Source: Ceratopteris richardii (lineage: Eukaryota > Streptophyta > Polypodiopsida > Polypodiales > Pteridaceae). Taken from it: a stretch of 64,000 bases of DNA. The notes beneath the pieces were generated by a model, which was not told the origin of the DNA, did no database searches, and worked only from the letters and a program-made list of their open reading frames with translations. Position numbers and translations under genes: made by a program. The DNA lies in assembly GCA_020310875.1 (NCBI GenBank), contig CM035407.1:202964789-203028788 (forward strand), read 5' to 3'. This document shows, in pieces, positions 1 to 10,706 of the stretch. Numbering within the stretch: the stretch's first letter is position 1; each line of letters starts with the position of its first letter.

Positions 1-416
1 GTTGTTCTTCCACCAAGGTAGAAGGAAATATGTCTACAACAAAAAAATACACAACTTAGCTAGGTATATTCTGAAATTTGGACAAAAGTCAATGAGTAAT
101 ACTTACAGTTGATAGGATATCTCATTTTGTTTGAGTTTTCCAATTTCATGGTTGACATTGTGAACACATGTTGTACAATGGCAACAGTTTCACCATTTTT
201 GAGCTTTTTGAAGCCTAGTAACTTCCCTTTCCAATGAAGATCCAAGTTTCCATGATCTCTCACACGGTGAGGACCAACACCAGAGGGTTGAATGTACACC
301 CATGCACCTTTGCAGAACTCCTGTCCTAACCAAAATCCTTCTGGAGCCTTGATATTGTGACATTTTATCGCGATAACCTCATCTTTTGGACGTCTATGAG
401 ATTTAGGTTTCTCCAT
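1..416 (-). CDS. Partial two-exon gene of unknown function
   Basis: The first exon reads from an ATG at 416 down to about 107 and encodes about 103 residues. It is rich in Lys and has aromatic-Gly motifs (EGFWLGQEF, AWVYIQPSG). In frame it ends at a consensus plant donor, GTAAGT (complement of 101-106). A T-rich stretch ending TTGTTGTAG (complement of 34-40) is a good acceptor. Using it gives a 73-nt intron and keeps the frame open through 33-1 off the window edge, whereas reading through the intron hits a stop at once. I do not recognise the family. A BAH-like beta fold is conceivable from the C-terminal half of the exon, but I would not rely on it. It could be a host gene or an exon of a DNA transposon. 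It is the only segment here with a clean exon-intron signature. Confidence 0.4.
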
Positions 417-917
417 TGGAGATCAGGCTATGGAAATGACAGTAGGAATTCAAAGAAGATGATGCATAGAGAAAGAAATGGAGATGCAGGAGCTGCAATG
501 GTGTGCTAGGGAGAGAAAGTAGTGGAAAGAGATGACTTTTTGGGACTTGGGTATGAAAATGGGAGGTTTTGGAGGGAGAAAGTTGCATTTTGAGTTATTT
601 TTGAAAAAGTCACTTTTTTCACTTCAATTCATGCACGGATTTTGATTTAGAACCCAAAAATAGCACTTTTGATCCTAAAAAGTGGTTGGGGGACCATTAA
701 ATGGTGTTATGATGAGTTTTATAACTTTTTGAAAATTTTGAATTTTTGGGCCCAAGTAAGTTACGAGATTCCTTTCTCTCTCTAGAGGCAAAACCTGAAC
801 ATAGGGGAATCCTGTCCCCTCATCCCCCTTCAGCCTAGTGATCTATAGGCTATAGACTGTGTCCACCACCCTCCTCTCATTGGTCCATCACTAATCACTC
901 CTTAATCCAAAAGGCCC
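417..917. other. Intergenic stretch, no gene seen
   Basis: This stretch lies between the left-edge gene, whose start it would precede, and the truncated copia element. It has several purine- and T-rich runs and a short CT run near 773-783. I see no convincing TATA box, coding frame or LTR end. The absence of an LTR here supports 5' truncation of the copia element. Confidence 0.4.
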
Positions 918-2330
918 ATGCAGGGTTCATTTTTTTCCCTAATGAATGCTTATCTCCAAAAACAATTGGAGAGTGAGCACATGAATGAAGGTGATTCTAT
1001 GGACAATTTTCTCACAAAGATCAAGGATTTGAAAGAACATTTGATTTCTACTGATGAAGTTATACCACATAGGTCACTTGTGCAGACCGTTCTGAATGGT
1101 CTTCCTAACTTATATCAGAGTTTTGCTTCTACTCTTCATTTGATGATGAAAGGCAATCCAAATGCCTTGTCATTTGAGGAGTTAGTGTCTGTTTTGTTGC
1201 AAGAAGACCAGTCTAGGCAGAATAGGTCTATTATGCATGTTGCAGATCAAGCTTTCCTGGCTAGTGAGAAGGGCAAAGTTAAATGGAGCTCTTCTTCTAG
1301 TAAGCAAAAATCTGCAATTGCAGCACACTCGAAGAAGAAAGACAAAGATGAGAAGAAATCAGAAAAGCAAAAATTGTTTCGCAAATACTGTAAAGCAAAT
1401 GATCATGTCATTAAGACCTGTTCAAAACTGGCTCTTAAAGAGGCAAAGAAGAAAGAGACCGGAATGGTTGTTGCAGAGGCCTCTACACCAAAAACAAAGT
1501 CTGCTAATCTTGTGCAGGAAGAACAATGGGCGTTTACTACTGTTTGCACTTTTGACCCATCTTCTCATGAGCAGTGCATGTCTCAAGAAGACTCATATGT
1601 TTGGTACTTTGATAGTGGGGCGACCAAACATATTACCTCGAAGTGCAATTTCTTCTCTTCACTCAAGCCTGCCCCTACAGGAAATATTATTACATGCACC
1701 AACAACTCCTCCTATCCTGTTATGGGAGTTGGTAAGATCATTTTGACTACTACTAATGGTAGTTCTTTCACTTTGTCAAATGCTTTGTTTGTGTCGGGGA
1801 TCAAGAAAAATCTAATATCAGTTTTTGCATTATCCAAGATTGGCTTGGTTGTGAAATTTGTTGATGACAAATGTACAGTTCATGATCTATCAAATGGCAA
1901 CGTCATTATTACTTCTAGCATTTTATGTCGAGGGTTGTATAATCTCATAGACTATGAAAGATCTGAAAATGATTTGGCATGTGCAGTACATGATTCTCAG
2001 GCTATGTTAGATGCAAAGCTTTGGCATGCACACTTTGGTCATATGAGTTTTGCTAGTTTGCTACACCTACAGAAATCTGAAATGGTGTCCTCTTTGCCCA
2101 AACTTGAGGCACCCAGTAAACATGTATGGGAAGGTTGTATTTTAGGAAAAATGCAGCATTCTTCGTTTCCAAAATATGATTCAGTTTGGGCTACTCAAAA
2201 ATTGAAGCTTGTACGTAGTGATGTCTGTGGTTTTTGGTTTTGGCTAAAAATCTGTCAGCATGTAAAATGGGCACCCTCCGTTCTGATCGAGGGTGGGAAT
2301 ATATGTCTTTTGACTTTAGTGCATTTCTAG
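918..2330 (+). pseudogene. gag-pol: Co1 gag, protease and start of integrase
   Basis: This is a 470-codon open segment. Residues 1-110 match the C-terminal half of a copia gag (UBN2-type) domain. A zinc-knuckle remnant follows at about residues 155-170 with its first Cys replaced (F-R-K-Y-C then H and C). The aspartic protease motif D-S-G-A, preceded by W-Y-F, sits at 1611-1622. A pre-integrase zinc region follows near 2020-2150 (LWHAHFGHMS, then W-E-G-C where C-x2-C is expected). The first integrase Asp is near 2218 (V-R-S-D-V-C-G). The frame then runs out after a deletion inside the integrase core. Several zinc ligands are lost, so the product would not work. Confidence 0.85.
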
Positions 2331-2950
2331 CTAAACATGGGATAAAACATCAGTGTATGGTGCCATATACACCTCAACAGAATGGAGTTGTTGAATGAAA
2401 GAACAGTTCACTCATGGAGATGGCGAGGTGTATGGTCAAGAGTCAGACTTTACCACATAGTTTCTGGCTTGACACTGTCAAGTGTGCAGCATATGTACTT
2501 AACAGGTGTCCCACTAAAGCGTTGTAGTCTATCACTCCATATGAGGCTCCTTGGCATGGCTGCAAGCCATCTGTTGCTCATCTGCATGTTTTTGGTTTTC
2601 TGGCATATGCATTGGTGCCTGAACAACATCGCAAAAAATTGGATGACAAAGCAATAAAATTTATTTTTGTTCGGTACAGTTCTGAAAGTAAAGGCTATCA
2701 TCTGTATTATCCACACACTAAACACATTCTAGTTAGCCGTGATGTTGTTTTTGTGGAAGATGCTATTCAACCATTGCTTTCATGTACTAAGGAGACATCT
2801 GTTAGTTCCAAAGTCATGTATGATACTTTGCTACCTCTTTTTACAGGTGGACAGTCTAGTGCTTGTCCTAATGAGGCAACTTCTTAGCCTTTACAGGTGT
2901 CATGTGATGATGCAGATCATTCCATTTCTGATATAGATTTACATGATGCA
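2290..2950 (+). pseudogene. pol: Co1 integrase core and C-terminal part, broken
   Basis: Reading across frames gives the copia integrase signature K-H-Q-C...P-Y-T-P-Q-Q-N-G-V-V-E near 2340-2394, which carries the catalytic Glu. A TGA follows the Glu directly at 2395. Further on are the usual copia segments: S-F-W-L-D-T-V near 2460, T-P-Y-E-A-P-W near 2535 and G-Y-H-L-Y near 2695. The last 90 codons (2612-2887) are open and end with the acidic region before RT. The second catalytic Asp is lost in the deletion near 2230-2290. Confidence 0.75.
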
Positions 2951-2989
2951 CTTGTTCATGAGAGAGCTGATATTGAGTAGGCAAAAACT

Positions 2990-3911
2990 ATGCCAAAATT
3001 GCTAGTGCAGACCTTGTGTGATAGCAAACTAGATGGACCTCTATCATATCATACTCAGTCAAGCTCTCATAGTGCCTCTTTTACATCAGATTTCTATGCT
3101 ATGGTTGCCTCTAGTCTCTATGATGAGACTGAACCTGTTTCGTTTGATGAAGCACAAAATTCTGAACATTGGATGGTTTGCAATGCAATATGAATATGAT
3201 GCTATCATGAAGAATGGTACCTTGTCTTTATGTGACCTACCTCCTGGCAAGAAGGCCATTGGCACTAAGTGGGTATACAAGCTAAAGCATAAACCTGATG
3301 GCATCGTTGACAAGTATAAATCTAGTCTTGTTGCAAAGGGTTATGCACAGGAAAGAGGCATTGATTTTGATGAAACCTTTGATCCTACTTGTCAAATGAC
3401 TACTGTTCATAGCATCTGTGCACTTGCAGCTCATCATGGTTGGAATGTACATCAGTTGGACATTAAAACAACATTTCTGAATGGTGATTTGCATGAAGAA
3501 GTGTATGTTTTTCAACCCCGTGGCTTTGTGCAAAAAGGGCATGAAAACTAGGTGTGCAGGTTAAAGAAGGCATTATATGGTTTAAAGCAAGCAGCACATG
3601 CTTGGTATGAAAAGATACATGCCTATCTGATTGCACATGGTTTTGAGAACAATCCAACTGAAAGCACCTTATATGTTAAGCGTGCTAATGATGTGCTTCT
3701 AATCATTGTGGTATATGTTGATGACATGCTGCTCACTGGTCCTCATGACACGCATATTGCTGATTTTAAGGCTGATTTGCATGCCTCATTTGAGATGTCT
3801 GATTGGGGCATTTGCATCACTATTTGGGCATTCAATTTATGCAAGTTGACGGTGGAATGGCTTTGTGTCAAACAAAATATATTGACACATTATTGTAGCA
3901 TTTGGCCTTGA
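2990..3911 (+). pseudogene. pol: Co1 reverse transcriptase, broken
   Basis: Copia RT blocks appear in order: GTKWVYKLKHKPDG (near 3261), AKGYAQERGIDFDETF (near 3335), QLDIKTTFLNGDLHEEV (near 3454), ALYGLKQA (near 3574) and the catalytic box Y-V-D-D at 3713-3724. In the third block the expected D-V-K-T-A-F has become D-I-K-T-T-F. A stop at 3549-3551 splits the domain and frameshifts occur near 3193 and 3810. The overall length matches a copia RT domain. Confidence 0.85.
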
Positions 3912-4680
3912 AGATTGTAAGCCTATTGCCATTCCTATGGAGACAGGTTTACAATTGAGTCTTCATGATGTTGGAGATGCATTTGATGCAATTCTCTATC
4001 ATCAGGCTGTTGGATGCTTGATTTATTTATGCATTAATCGGCGAGATATTTAGTTTGATGTCTCACAGATGAGCAGGCTTATGCATTGCCTAGGTGTCAA
4101 ACATTGGCAAGCAGTTAAGCGCATCTTTCGCTACTTGAGTGGTACCTGGCTACTTGGATTGTTTTATCCCAAGGTGGGATCATTACCACCAGATTTGCAT
4201 GCTTTTTCTGACCGTGATTGGCCTAGTTGTTATGACACTCGTGTGTCCACAATTGGCTTTTTTTGCTTCATGCTTGGTAGCTCATGTATATCTTGGTTGA
4301 GTAAGAAGCAGCCTATTGTGGCCACTTCTAGTTGTGAGACAGAGCATAGGGCAGCTTTCATAGCGATTGTTGAGTGTGTGCGGCTCAGATGCCTTATGGC
4401 TGATTTGGGTGTTGGTTAGTCTTCTGCCACCACCTTCTTCACTGACAGTCAAAGCGCATTCGCAGTTGCGAGGAACCCTGTGTTCCATGCTCGCACTAAG
4501 CACATTGAGGTGCATTATCATTATGTCAGGGAGAGGTTCTCTGCTAGGAGACCAGCTTGGCATATGTACCCATGCAAGAGAACATTGCAGACCTTTTCAC
4601 GAAGGGTCTACCTAGGGAGAAGTTTGAAGCTTTTTGCAAAGCTTTGGGCTTACTTCCTTTTGTGGATTGATTTCACATAG
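3810..4680 (+). pseudogene. pol: Co1 RNase H region, broken
   Basis: After a frameshift near 3810 the copia C-terminal polymerase region continues: G-C-L-I-Y-L near 4013, V-K-R-I-F-R-Y-L near 4114, the RNase H segment A-F-S-D-R-D-W near 4201, S-S-C-E-T-E-H near 4327, and T-K-H-I-E-V near 4495. The usual first RNase H Asp is present (S-D-R-D-W for the common S-D-A-D-W). Stops at 4051 and 4417 and a shift near 4560 inactivate it. It ends about 60 bp before the polypurine tract. Confidence 0.8.
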
Positions 4681-4730
4681 CTTGGCACTTCTTTATACAT
4701 GAGTGTCAGCTCCTTGTTCACCACATCACT

Positions 4731-4741
4731 CCCAAGGGGGA
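4731..4741 (+). other. Co1 polypurine tract, overlapping the Gy1 target site
   Basis: CCCAAGGGGGA is the plus-strand primer tract expected directly upstream of a copia 3' LTR. Its last five bases (4737-4741, GGGGA) reappear at 20577-20581 and are followed there by TTTGTTGATAT, the start of the copia LTR. This shows that the intervening gypsy element split tract and LTR. Confidence 0.85.
4737..4741 (+). repeat. Left target site duplication of Gy1 (GGGGA)
   Basis: Five bases immediately before the Gy1 5' LTR (TGTTGG at 4742). An identical GGGGA follows the 3' LTR at 20577-20581. Five bases is the normal Ty3/gypsy duplication length. Confidence 0.9.
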
Positions 4742-5334
4742 TGTTGGCATCATACGAGAAGAAGCAGGTACGGGCATACATGCAGATCTAGCACTGAGGA
4801 AACCCATTAAAATTTTTCCAAACCTTACATCAATTTAAAAGTGATTCTCATCACTAGAAACCCTTGTAAATACCGTTTCACCTTTTTGTAGCTCCATTTT
4901 GTGCAAGCTGAGGAGTCCTCGAGCTTGAGGAGACTTAGAAGTAAGTGCCTACCAATTTTCATATTTTTTAGACCTCGTTTGAGCCCTCAAATAAGCCCTG
5001 GAACCTAATTTTTAACTAGGCCGGACACTAGGTCTGGACAGGACCAAAGCTAGTCAAAAACTATAAATAGAGCTAGAGAGCTCATTTTTGGGGCTAGCTT
5101 CTTGGAGTTTTGAGCTTGTATGAGAACTTGTTTGTAATAGAAGTGATAGAAGTGATTCCATTGTCTTACTCTCTTTGTTCTTGTTGTGTGTGCGCGTGTG
5201 TGTGTATGTGTGTGCATGTTTGTGTGCTTCTCACTCACACATTTGTGCCTTCACTTGCTCGAGGTCTTCATACCATCCTCATGTCTTCCCGGATTGACAT
5301 TAAAGGAGGTGCTACTCATCACTGAGCTACACCA
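4742..5334 (+). repeat. Gy1 5' LTR
   Basis: It starts TGTTGGCATC and ends GAGCTACACCA. The family end is set by Gy1-S, where the target duplication shows that the LTR ends in ACCA. The 3' LTR of this copy ends GAGCTATA, so its last bases differ. The LTR contains a TATA box (5061-5070) and a short TG-rich run near 5190-5225 that is 8 nt longer than in the 3' LTR. Confidence 0.9.
5061..5070 (+). promoter_or_regulatory. LTR TATA box
   Basis: CTATAAATAG lies about two thirds into the LTR, after a run of A. The same box occurs in the 3' LTR (20314-20323) and on the minus strand in the three other family LTRs (46218-46227, 51472-51481, 55316-55325). Transcription would start roughly 30 bp downstream, giving an R-U5 of about 230 bp. 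Confidence 0.7.
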
Positions 5335-5339
5335 AATTT

Positions 5340-5357
5340 TGGTGCCGTTGCCGGGGA
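5340..5357 (+). other. Gy1 primer binding site, tRNA-Asp
   Basis: TGGTGCCGTTGCCGGGGA pairs with the 3' end of plant tRNA-Asp(GUC) with one mismatch (T for C at position 4). The following bases TTCGA extend the similarity to the T arm. It lies 5 bp after the LTR end. Confidence 0.85.
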
Positions 5358-7181
5358 TTCGAGCTTTGAGGACGAGCGTGTGATGGTAAGACGTAGAGAG
5401 TACACATTGGAATGGTAAGTATTAGGTAAATTTCTTGTTTTTTCTTCATCTCCATCTCCATCTCCATCTCCATCTTCATCTCCTTCTCCCCCTCATATTC
5501 TCACTTCCAAATCATTCTCCTCATTTGCTTTGTGTGAGTTTGAGAGAGAGCGAGCGTGTGTTCTTGTTTTTGTGTGTTTGTGCATGTTTCTTGTAGGTTT
5601 CAGCTTCATCACCATCTCCAACAAGCTCAGCAGGTACGGAATCCTTCTGCGCAAGCCCCGAGGCAGCGAGCTCGAGCTATCGCGACACACCGAAAAGTTG
5701 ACCCAATCACTATTTTGAGTGCACCCCGACACTGCGCAGGCTTAGAGCTCCTAGAATCACTAGACAGATCAGAAAAATTCACCATATCCCGACCTATCGT
5801 GACACTCCCAAGTATCGCGACACCCCCAAGTATCGCGACACTCCCAGGTATCACGACACCTCGACCTATCGCGACACTCCCAAGTATCGCGACACCCCCA
5901 AGTATCGCGACACTCCCAGGTATCGCGACAGCTCGACCTATCGCGACACTCCCAAGTATCGCGACACTTCGACCTATCGCGACACTCCCAAGTATCGTGA
6001 CACCCCGACCTATCGCGACACTCCCAAGTATCACGACACTTCGACCTATCGCGACACTCCCAAGTATCGCGACACCCCGACCTATCGCGACACTCCCAAG
6101 TATCGTGACACTTCGACCTATCGCAACACTCCCAAGTATCGCGACATCCCGACCTATCGCGACACTCCCAAGTATTGCGACACCCCGAACTATCGCGACA
6201 CTCCCAAGTATCGCGACACCTCGACCTATCGCGACACTCCCAAGTATCACGACACTTCGACCTATCGTGACACCTTGACCTATCGCGACACTTCCACCTA
6301 TCGCGACACACCGACCCGACCTATCGTGATACATGGGTTAACGCATGAATTTTAGGGTGAATTGATTGATTGAATTGAGGTACTTTTGGGCTTAATTTTG
6401 GACACATTGGGATGATATTAGAGCTTTAGAAGTGGGCAAAATACCTAAAAACCAGGGAGGAATTTCCTGAACCCTGAGAGCCTGTTTTGACCCCTAACTG
6501 CCTGATTGGTCATAACTTCACCATACGAACTCCGATTGAGGAGATTTTGGTCTCGTTGGAAAGCTTGTTTTAGAACATGTATTTTTAAGTTGGCCTTTAG
6601 GTGGGACTAGGTGGTCATAAGATTTTGGGGGTACAGTGAGTTACTCCAAGGGGGGCCTGTAACTGTTGATGTGTGTCTTTCAATCCATTGTGGTAAAGGA
6701 GCTATATTAACTTGTGAACTTTTGCAGGAACATTGCGTGCACTTAAGGCATTCCAAGGCAAGCTAGCAAGGGTGAGTATCAAGCTTGGGAGAAGGCTTCC
6801 TTGGCTGGGGTAGCAGTGTGAGCAACCAAGAGGATTGAGGTTGGAAGTTCTCTCAACCCTGCTTTGTCAATTCCTAGCTTAGGCTAAGTTCGACTTAGGT
6901 GTGGTAATTAATTAGGGCAACGTCAGGCACGAATCAAGTCCAAGAGAACTAATCAACCAAGTGCAAGCATTAAGTAGGTCTTAAGTGCGAAAACCCTAAG
7001 GGACAAAAGTAAAATTGAATCGTTCATTTATCAAGTGTGAAATTCACTTAAGTACTCCTGACGACGTGATATCAGACAAGATCCTAAACATAATATTCAA
7101 CTAAAAAGAACAAAGAGATTGGTGCAAATTAACCTGCAACGAGAGTGTACTTGGGACCAAGGGGGTAGATAAACCAGGCAT
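5358..7181 (+). other. Gy1 untranslated leader
   Basis: This 1.8-kb stretch lies between the primer site and gag. It contains a conserved ATGGTAAGTATT near 5412 that looks like a splice donor, a (CCATCT)n run at about 5449-5483, and the tract TTTCTTGTAG near 5588-5597 that could be an acceptor. The minisatellite described separately follows, and then about 850 bp without any long frame. The donor-like segment is retained in the leaders of Gy1-S (near 51130-51145) and of the relict at 23.35 kb. Confidence 0.6.
5784..6331 (+). repeat. TATCGCGACA minisatellite in the Gy1 leader
   Basis: About 30 tandem 18-bp units alternate in two versions, CCTATCGCGACACTCCCA and AGTATCGCGACACCCCGA, forming a 36-bp higher-order period. 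Each unit carries the palindrome TCGCGA, altered in some units to TCGTGA, TCACGA or TTGCGA by single transitions. The period is a multiple of three and stop-free, so long open frames of repeated hexapeptides appear on both strands. These are a by-product and not genes. A different array built on the same kind of core occupies the equivalent place in Gy1-S (50355-50850). Confidence 0.9.
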
Positions 7182-10100
7182 ATGAACCTTAGGTCAGGCA
7201 GACACTTAGGCCGAGACAGACAAAGCCTCAGATCTTCTGAAGCTAGTGTCAATCACACTGCTAGGTCTTGGGCCCAGCAATTGAGTGATTACCCCTACAT
7301 TCCCCAATCAGAAACAAGTGATTTTGAGATGTCCTATAACATGGAGAGACCAGTAGGTAGTTCAGGGGTGGCGTACCTAGAAAAGCCAGAAGGACCTTAC
7401 AAGACTCAATTGGAATACATCATGACTAATCGTCTAGGTTCTCGCATCTACGAAGATGGTCTGAGAAGATCTGTGGTCCAGATTAAGAACCCCGATCAAC
7501 CCCATGGACTAGAACACCCGGTAGTCAAGTTTGAGAATGGAGCATACCTAGATAAAGAAGGGACTATTTATGTAGTCTCCACTCTTCCAGATAGAACAGA
7601 CGAGTTTGGGAATGTGATCCCAGAAACCGACATGGGTGATATAGAGCAAGGGAATTTGGAGAGAGAGCCTAGGACTCCTCGTGGTAAATCAGTCTTAACC
7701 AGGATCATGACTCCAGAGTGGATTCCCCAGGATAATAAAAGCATAGACTTGCTTTTAAACCGAGAAACCGATGAGGCTTTTCTGAGATATAAGCCTGCCC
7801 AGCCTCATGAAGTAGGTGCTCTCACAATCTATGAGTTTAAAGAACCTGATAGCCCAGGCAAAGTAACCTACCTAGACAATACATCAGAGAGGATCTTTGT
7901 GGTCACTGAGCATGGCAGGCATGCCTACACTTGGAAGGGTGAGTTTGTTTTTCCCCAACCTCGGTCCAATGTGTCCTATAGCCACCAAGGAACTGGGACC
8001 TCCCAAGCTCATGGAGCTCAAAGGGATAGAAGTAGAGACAGACCTGAGGTAAGCTTTGCCAACCCAATAGGGAGAGAACGAACGCGAGCAGAAACGGATA
8101 GAGAAGAAACAGAGAGAACTAGGGTTCCAAGGAACCTAAGAAATGCTGATGATTTTCCTTCGCCAAGGCCTAGGGAACACACCAAGACTTTGAGACCTAC
8201 ACAGCTAGTCAAGTCCATGAAGAATTACTTTGATGGCACTGGAGATCCATACGATCATGTGGCCAAATTTAGACAAGTCTTGAGAGTTGAACAAGTGGAG
8301 GACCTATTCACGCAATACAATGCCTTTGGTCTAACCCTTAGGAACACAGCCCTTACATGGTTTCAACCCTTGAATGAGAGATAGTTCAGGAGCATAGACC
8401 AACTGTTAGAGGCTTTCGTCACAGAGTTCTCTAAGAATGGCATACGACATAATACCTCCTCCCTGATTCATAGCTTTAAGCAAACACCTCAAGAGACGGT
8501 CAGACTAGCGGGAAGACGATTTAGGCAATACCTAGAGAGATGCCCAATGCATGAGTTACCCACGCCAGCCAAGCAAGTGGCTTTATTCCTAGATGGATTG
8601 CTGAGTACAAAGTTGAGATCATATGTGTACTTAAAAGACCCTAGGACCATCGAAGAGTGTGTACGCATGTGCATCGACATCGAGGATAACCTAGGGGAGG
8701 AATTAGAACTTTCCAAAATCTACAAAGACTCAGATAGTTCTACTAGCCTCTCTTCCTCGCAGTCCACATTTATTGAGGAGCTTGCAGAAAAAGTAGCTCA
8801 GAAGTTAGGAGTCTCTAGCAAACAAATCCCAAGATTTGCCCCAGTAAAGAGGTGCTATACTTGTGGGGGTGACCATATGGCAAGTGTATGTCCCATTATG
8901 GCTCAACCCCAAGTGAATCCTAGTAGCCAGTACTGCACAATAGAGCGAAGGTACACCAATCACACCGCACAAGACTGCCCTTATAACAAACAAACTATCA
9001 GGCAAAATTACCCTCAACCATATCCACAACAGGGTAGATACCAGAATCAGTACCCACCCCAGCAATATGGCAGACCACAACAACCTTATCAGCCACCTTA
9101 TCAAGGGCAACAGAGACCTCAACCAGTCCTTGCCTAGCAACCCCTTGCTCCAACCAATGTAATCCCAGTAAAATATGCATCTGCTGAAGAAAATCTGAAC
9201 AGAGCCATAGTCCCAGTCACACCGTTGCTATTAGACAGTGATCCAAGTGACCATAGTTTTGACTCCACACATATTGACAGCCCAAAGGCTTACTACATGC
9301 AGTCACCCGAGCATAACAAGTCATACTATTATTAGGACCCAAGTGAAAATAGTGGGGAGCCTGAGTATGCTAATGTCATGTACACAAATCCCAACTCTAG
9401 AACTCAACCTAGGCAGGTACGACCGCCATTCCCTAGAGGACCTTGCTTCAGATGTCAGGGAGATCACCTCATACGTGATTGTCCATTGCCTGCCCCTACA
9501 CAACCCCAACCAGTGACGATTTAGGGCTTTTGTCAAGATTGTGGGAAAGAGCATCTTTTACGAGATTGCCCGAAGAACCCCAATAACCTACCAAAAATCA
9601 CTCCTATCAACGTCATTGGGTTAGTGGTAGACTCTACGGGAAGTATAACTTCAACTGCCCCTGTGCATGTGGTCACTAGAGCTCAAGCCTTGCAGCAAAC
9701 CCAAGGAGTAGGACAGGAAAAGAGTTCTGAGGTTAGTGAGACAGAGAGCCTAACCAAGAGGAGGACAAGAGCTTGGAGAGATAGCCGGGAGAGAATGAAA
9801 AGACAATGGTCACAGAAAATGAGCGAACTTGAAGAAAGCTTGAGAGAAACCAAAGCAAAGATAAGTGAACTCGCATCTCAAACCCACTCTCACACTACAC
9901 CACCACACCCCTTTCCATTGCCCTCCAACCCATCACCTTCCATTCCCCAACTTTCTAATCCACCACACGTAGCCCCCCCACCACCCAGAGTAGGATCAGT
10001 CCTAGCGGATCCCACTCCTGAGGATCTAGACATGATGCTTAAAGCATATCAGGCTAGAATCCAGGAAGGGCCAAATGTGATAGATCATGAGAAATGTTAC

Positions 10101-10706
10101 CCTAGAGAGGATCTAGAGATAGAGCGAACAAACCTTTGTGCTAAGATGGTCGAATTGGCGCAAGCCATGTTTGAAGCCAGTCGCTTGTTCAATGGCTCTA
10201 GCTCCACAAGAACACCCTTGCATTTCGATGGTCTGTTGGATAGATTGGAGAGGTTACTTACAAAGTCTGGGAAAGGAGTCACCTCCCATATTAAGGAGAG
10301 TGCAAGAGATAGAATAAGCATTCCTCCCCAGGAAACTTATGTGCCTAACTCCACTCAACCTGACACCTCTTCTTCTATGAATAGGTATTCACTAGAGTTC
10401 TTGAGAGAAATTCAAGAAGAGAAATGGGCAAATGAAAGTGAAGTCCCTCCTCCCATTGAACTTGTGGATGATGCACATGATCAATTCGCACAGGACATCC
10501 CGTCTATTTATGAAGAGCAGGAGAGTGTCCAATCTCAAGAGAGATTAGACTTCGAGTCTAATTCCTTACAGGAACTACCCCATTTCAGAGGCCCATGGGA
10601 AACCAAGTCAACTTGCATGAGAGCACCCACGGTCATGATAAGAAACGAAGATTCGATCATACCTAGGAATACTGAGGTCTACTTCACAGAAGTGTTCTTC
10701 ATCTGA
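7182..10706 (+). pseudogene. gag: Gy1 gag polyprotein, one frame with four TAG stops
   Basis: A single frame runs 3.5 kb (about 1,170 codons) with no frameshift and only four stops, all TAG (8382, 9135, 9333, 9522). Two of them are Gln codons in Gy1-S (8382, 9522). The capsid-like Retrotrans_gag region lies near 8200-8540 (DPYDHVAKF, then TALTWFQPL). Three zinc knuckles follow at 8853-8891, 9444-9482 and 9531-9569, each C-x2-C-x3-H-x4-C, one residue shorter than usual between the second Cys and the His. A Gln/Pro/Tyr-rich run separates the first from the other two. The last third has a Lys/Glu-rich helical segment and a Pro-rich stretch. It is much longer than typical gypsy gag. Confidence 0.88.

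Larger units (their letters stand above)
918..4741 (+). mobile_element. Degenerate Ty1/copia element Co1, 5'-truncated
   Basis: The domain order is gag, protease, integrase, RT, RNase H, which defines copia rather than gypsy (integrase before RT). The 5' LTR, primer site and first part of gag are missing, and homology starts near 930 in the middle of the gag domain. The upstream gag part is preserved in another fragment (36780-36935, minus). The 3' end has the purine tract CCCAAGGGGGA at 4731-4741. The matching 3' LTR lies 15.8 kb away at 20584-20814, because a gypsy element was inserted between them. Numerous stops and frameshifts make it non-functional. Confidence 0.9.

Noticed and set aside
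1237..1746. 169-codon plus-strand frame inside Co1 gag
   Set aside because: It is a shadow in another frame of the recognised gag-protease segment.
4742..5334. Assigning the LTR at 4742 to the copia element as its 3' LTR
   Set aside because: The GGGGA duplication, the tRNA-Asp site after it and the partner LTR at 19995 show that it belongs to Gy1. The copia LTR is at 20584.
5784..6331. CRISPR-like appearance of regularly spaced palindromic repeats
   Set aside because: Units are contiguous with no unique spacers, the context is a plant retrotransposon leader and there are no cas genes.
5556..6334. Long frames (240, 235 and 180 codons) on both strands over the minisatellite
   Set aside because: They are caused by an 18-bp repeat without stop codons. 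The products are pure hexapeptide repeats and no coding signal extends beyond the array.
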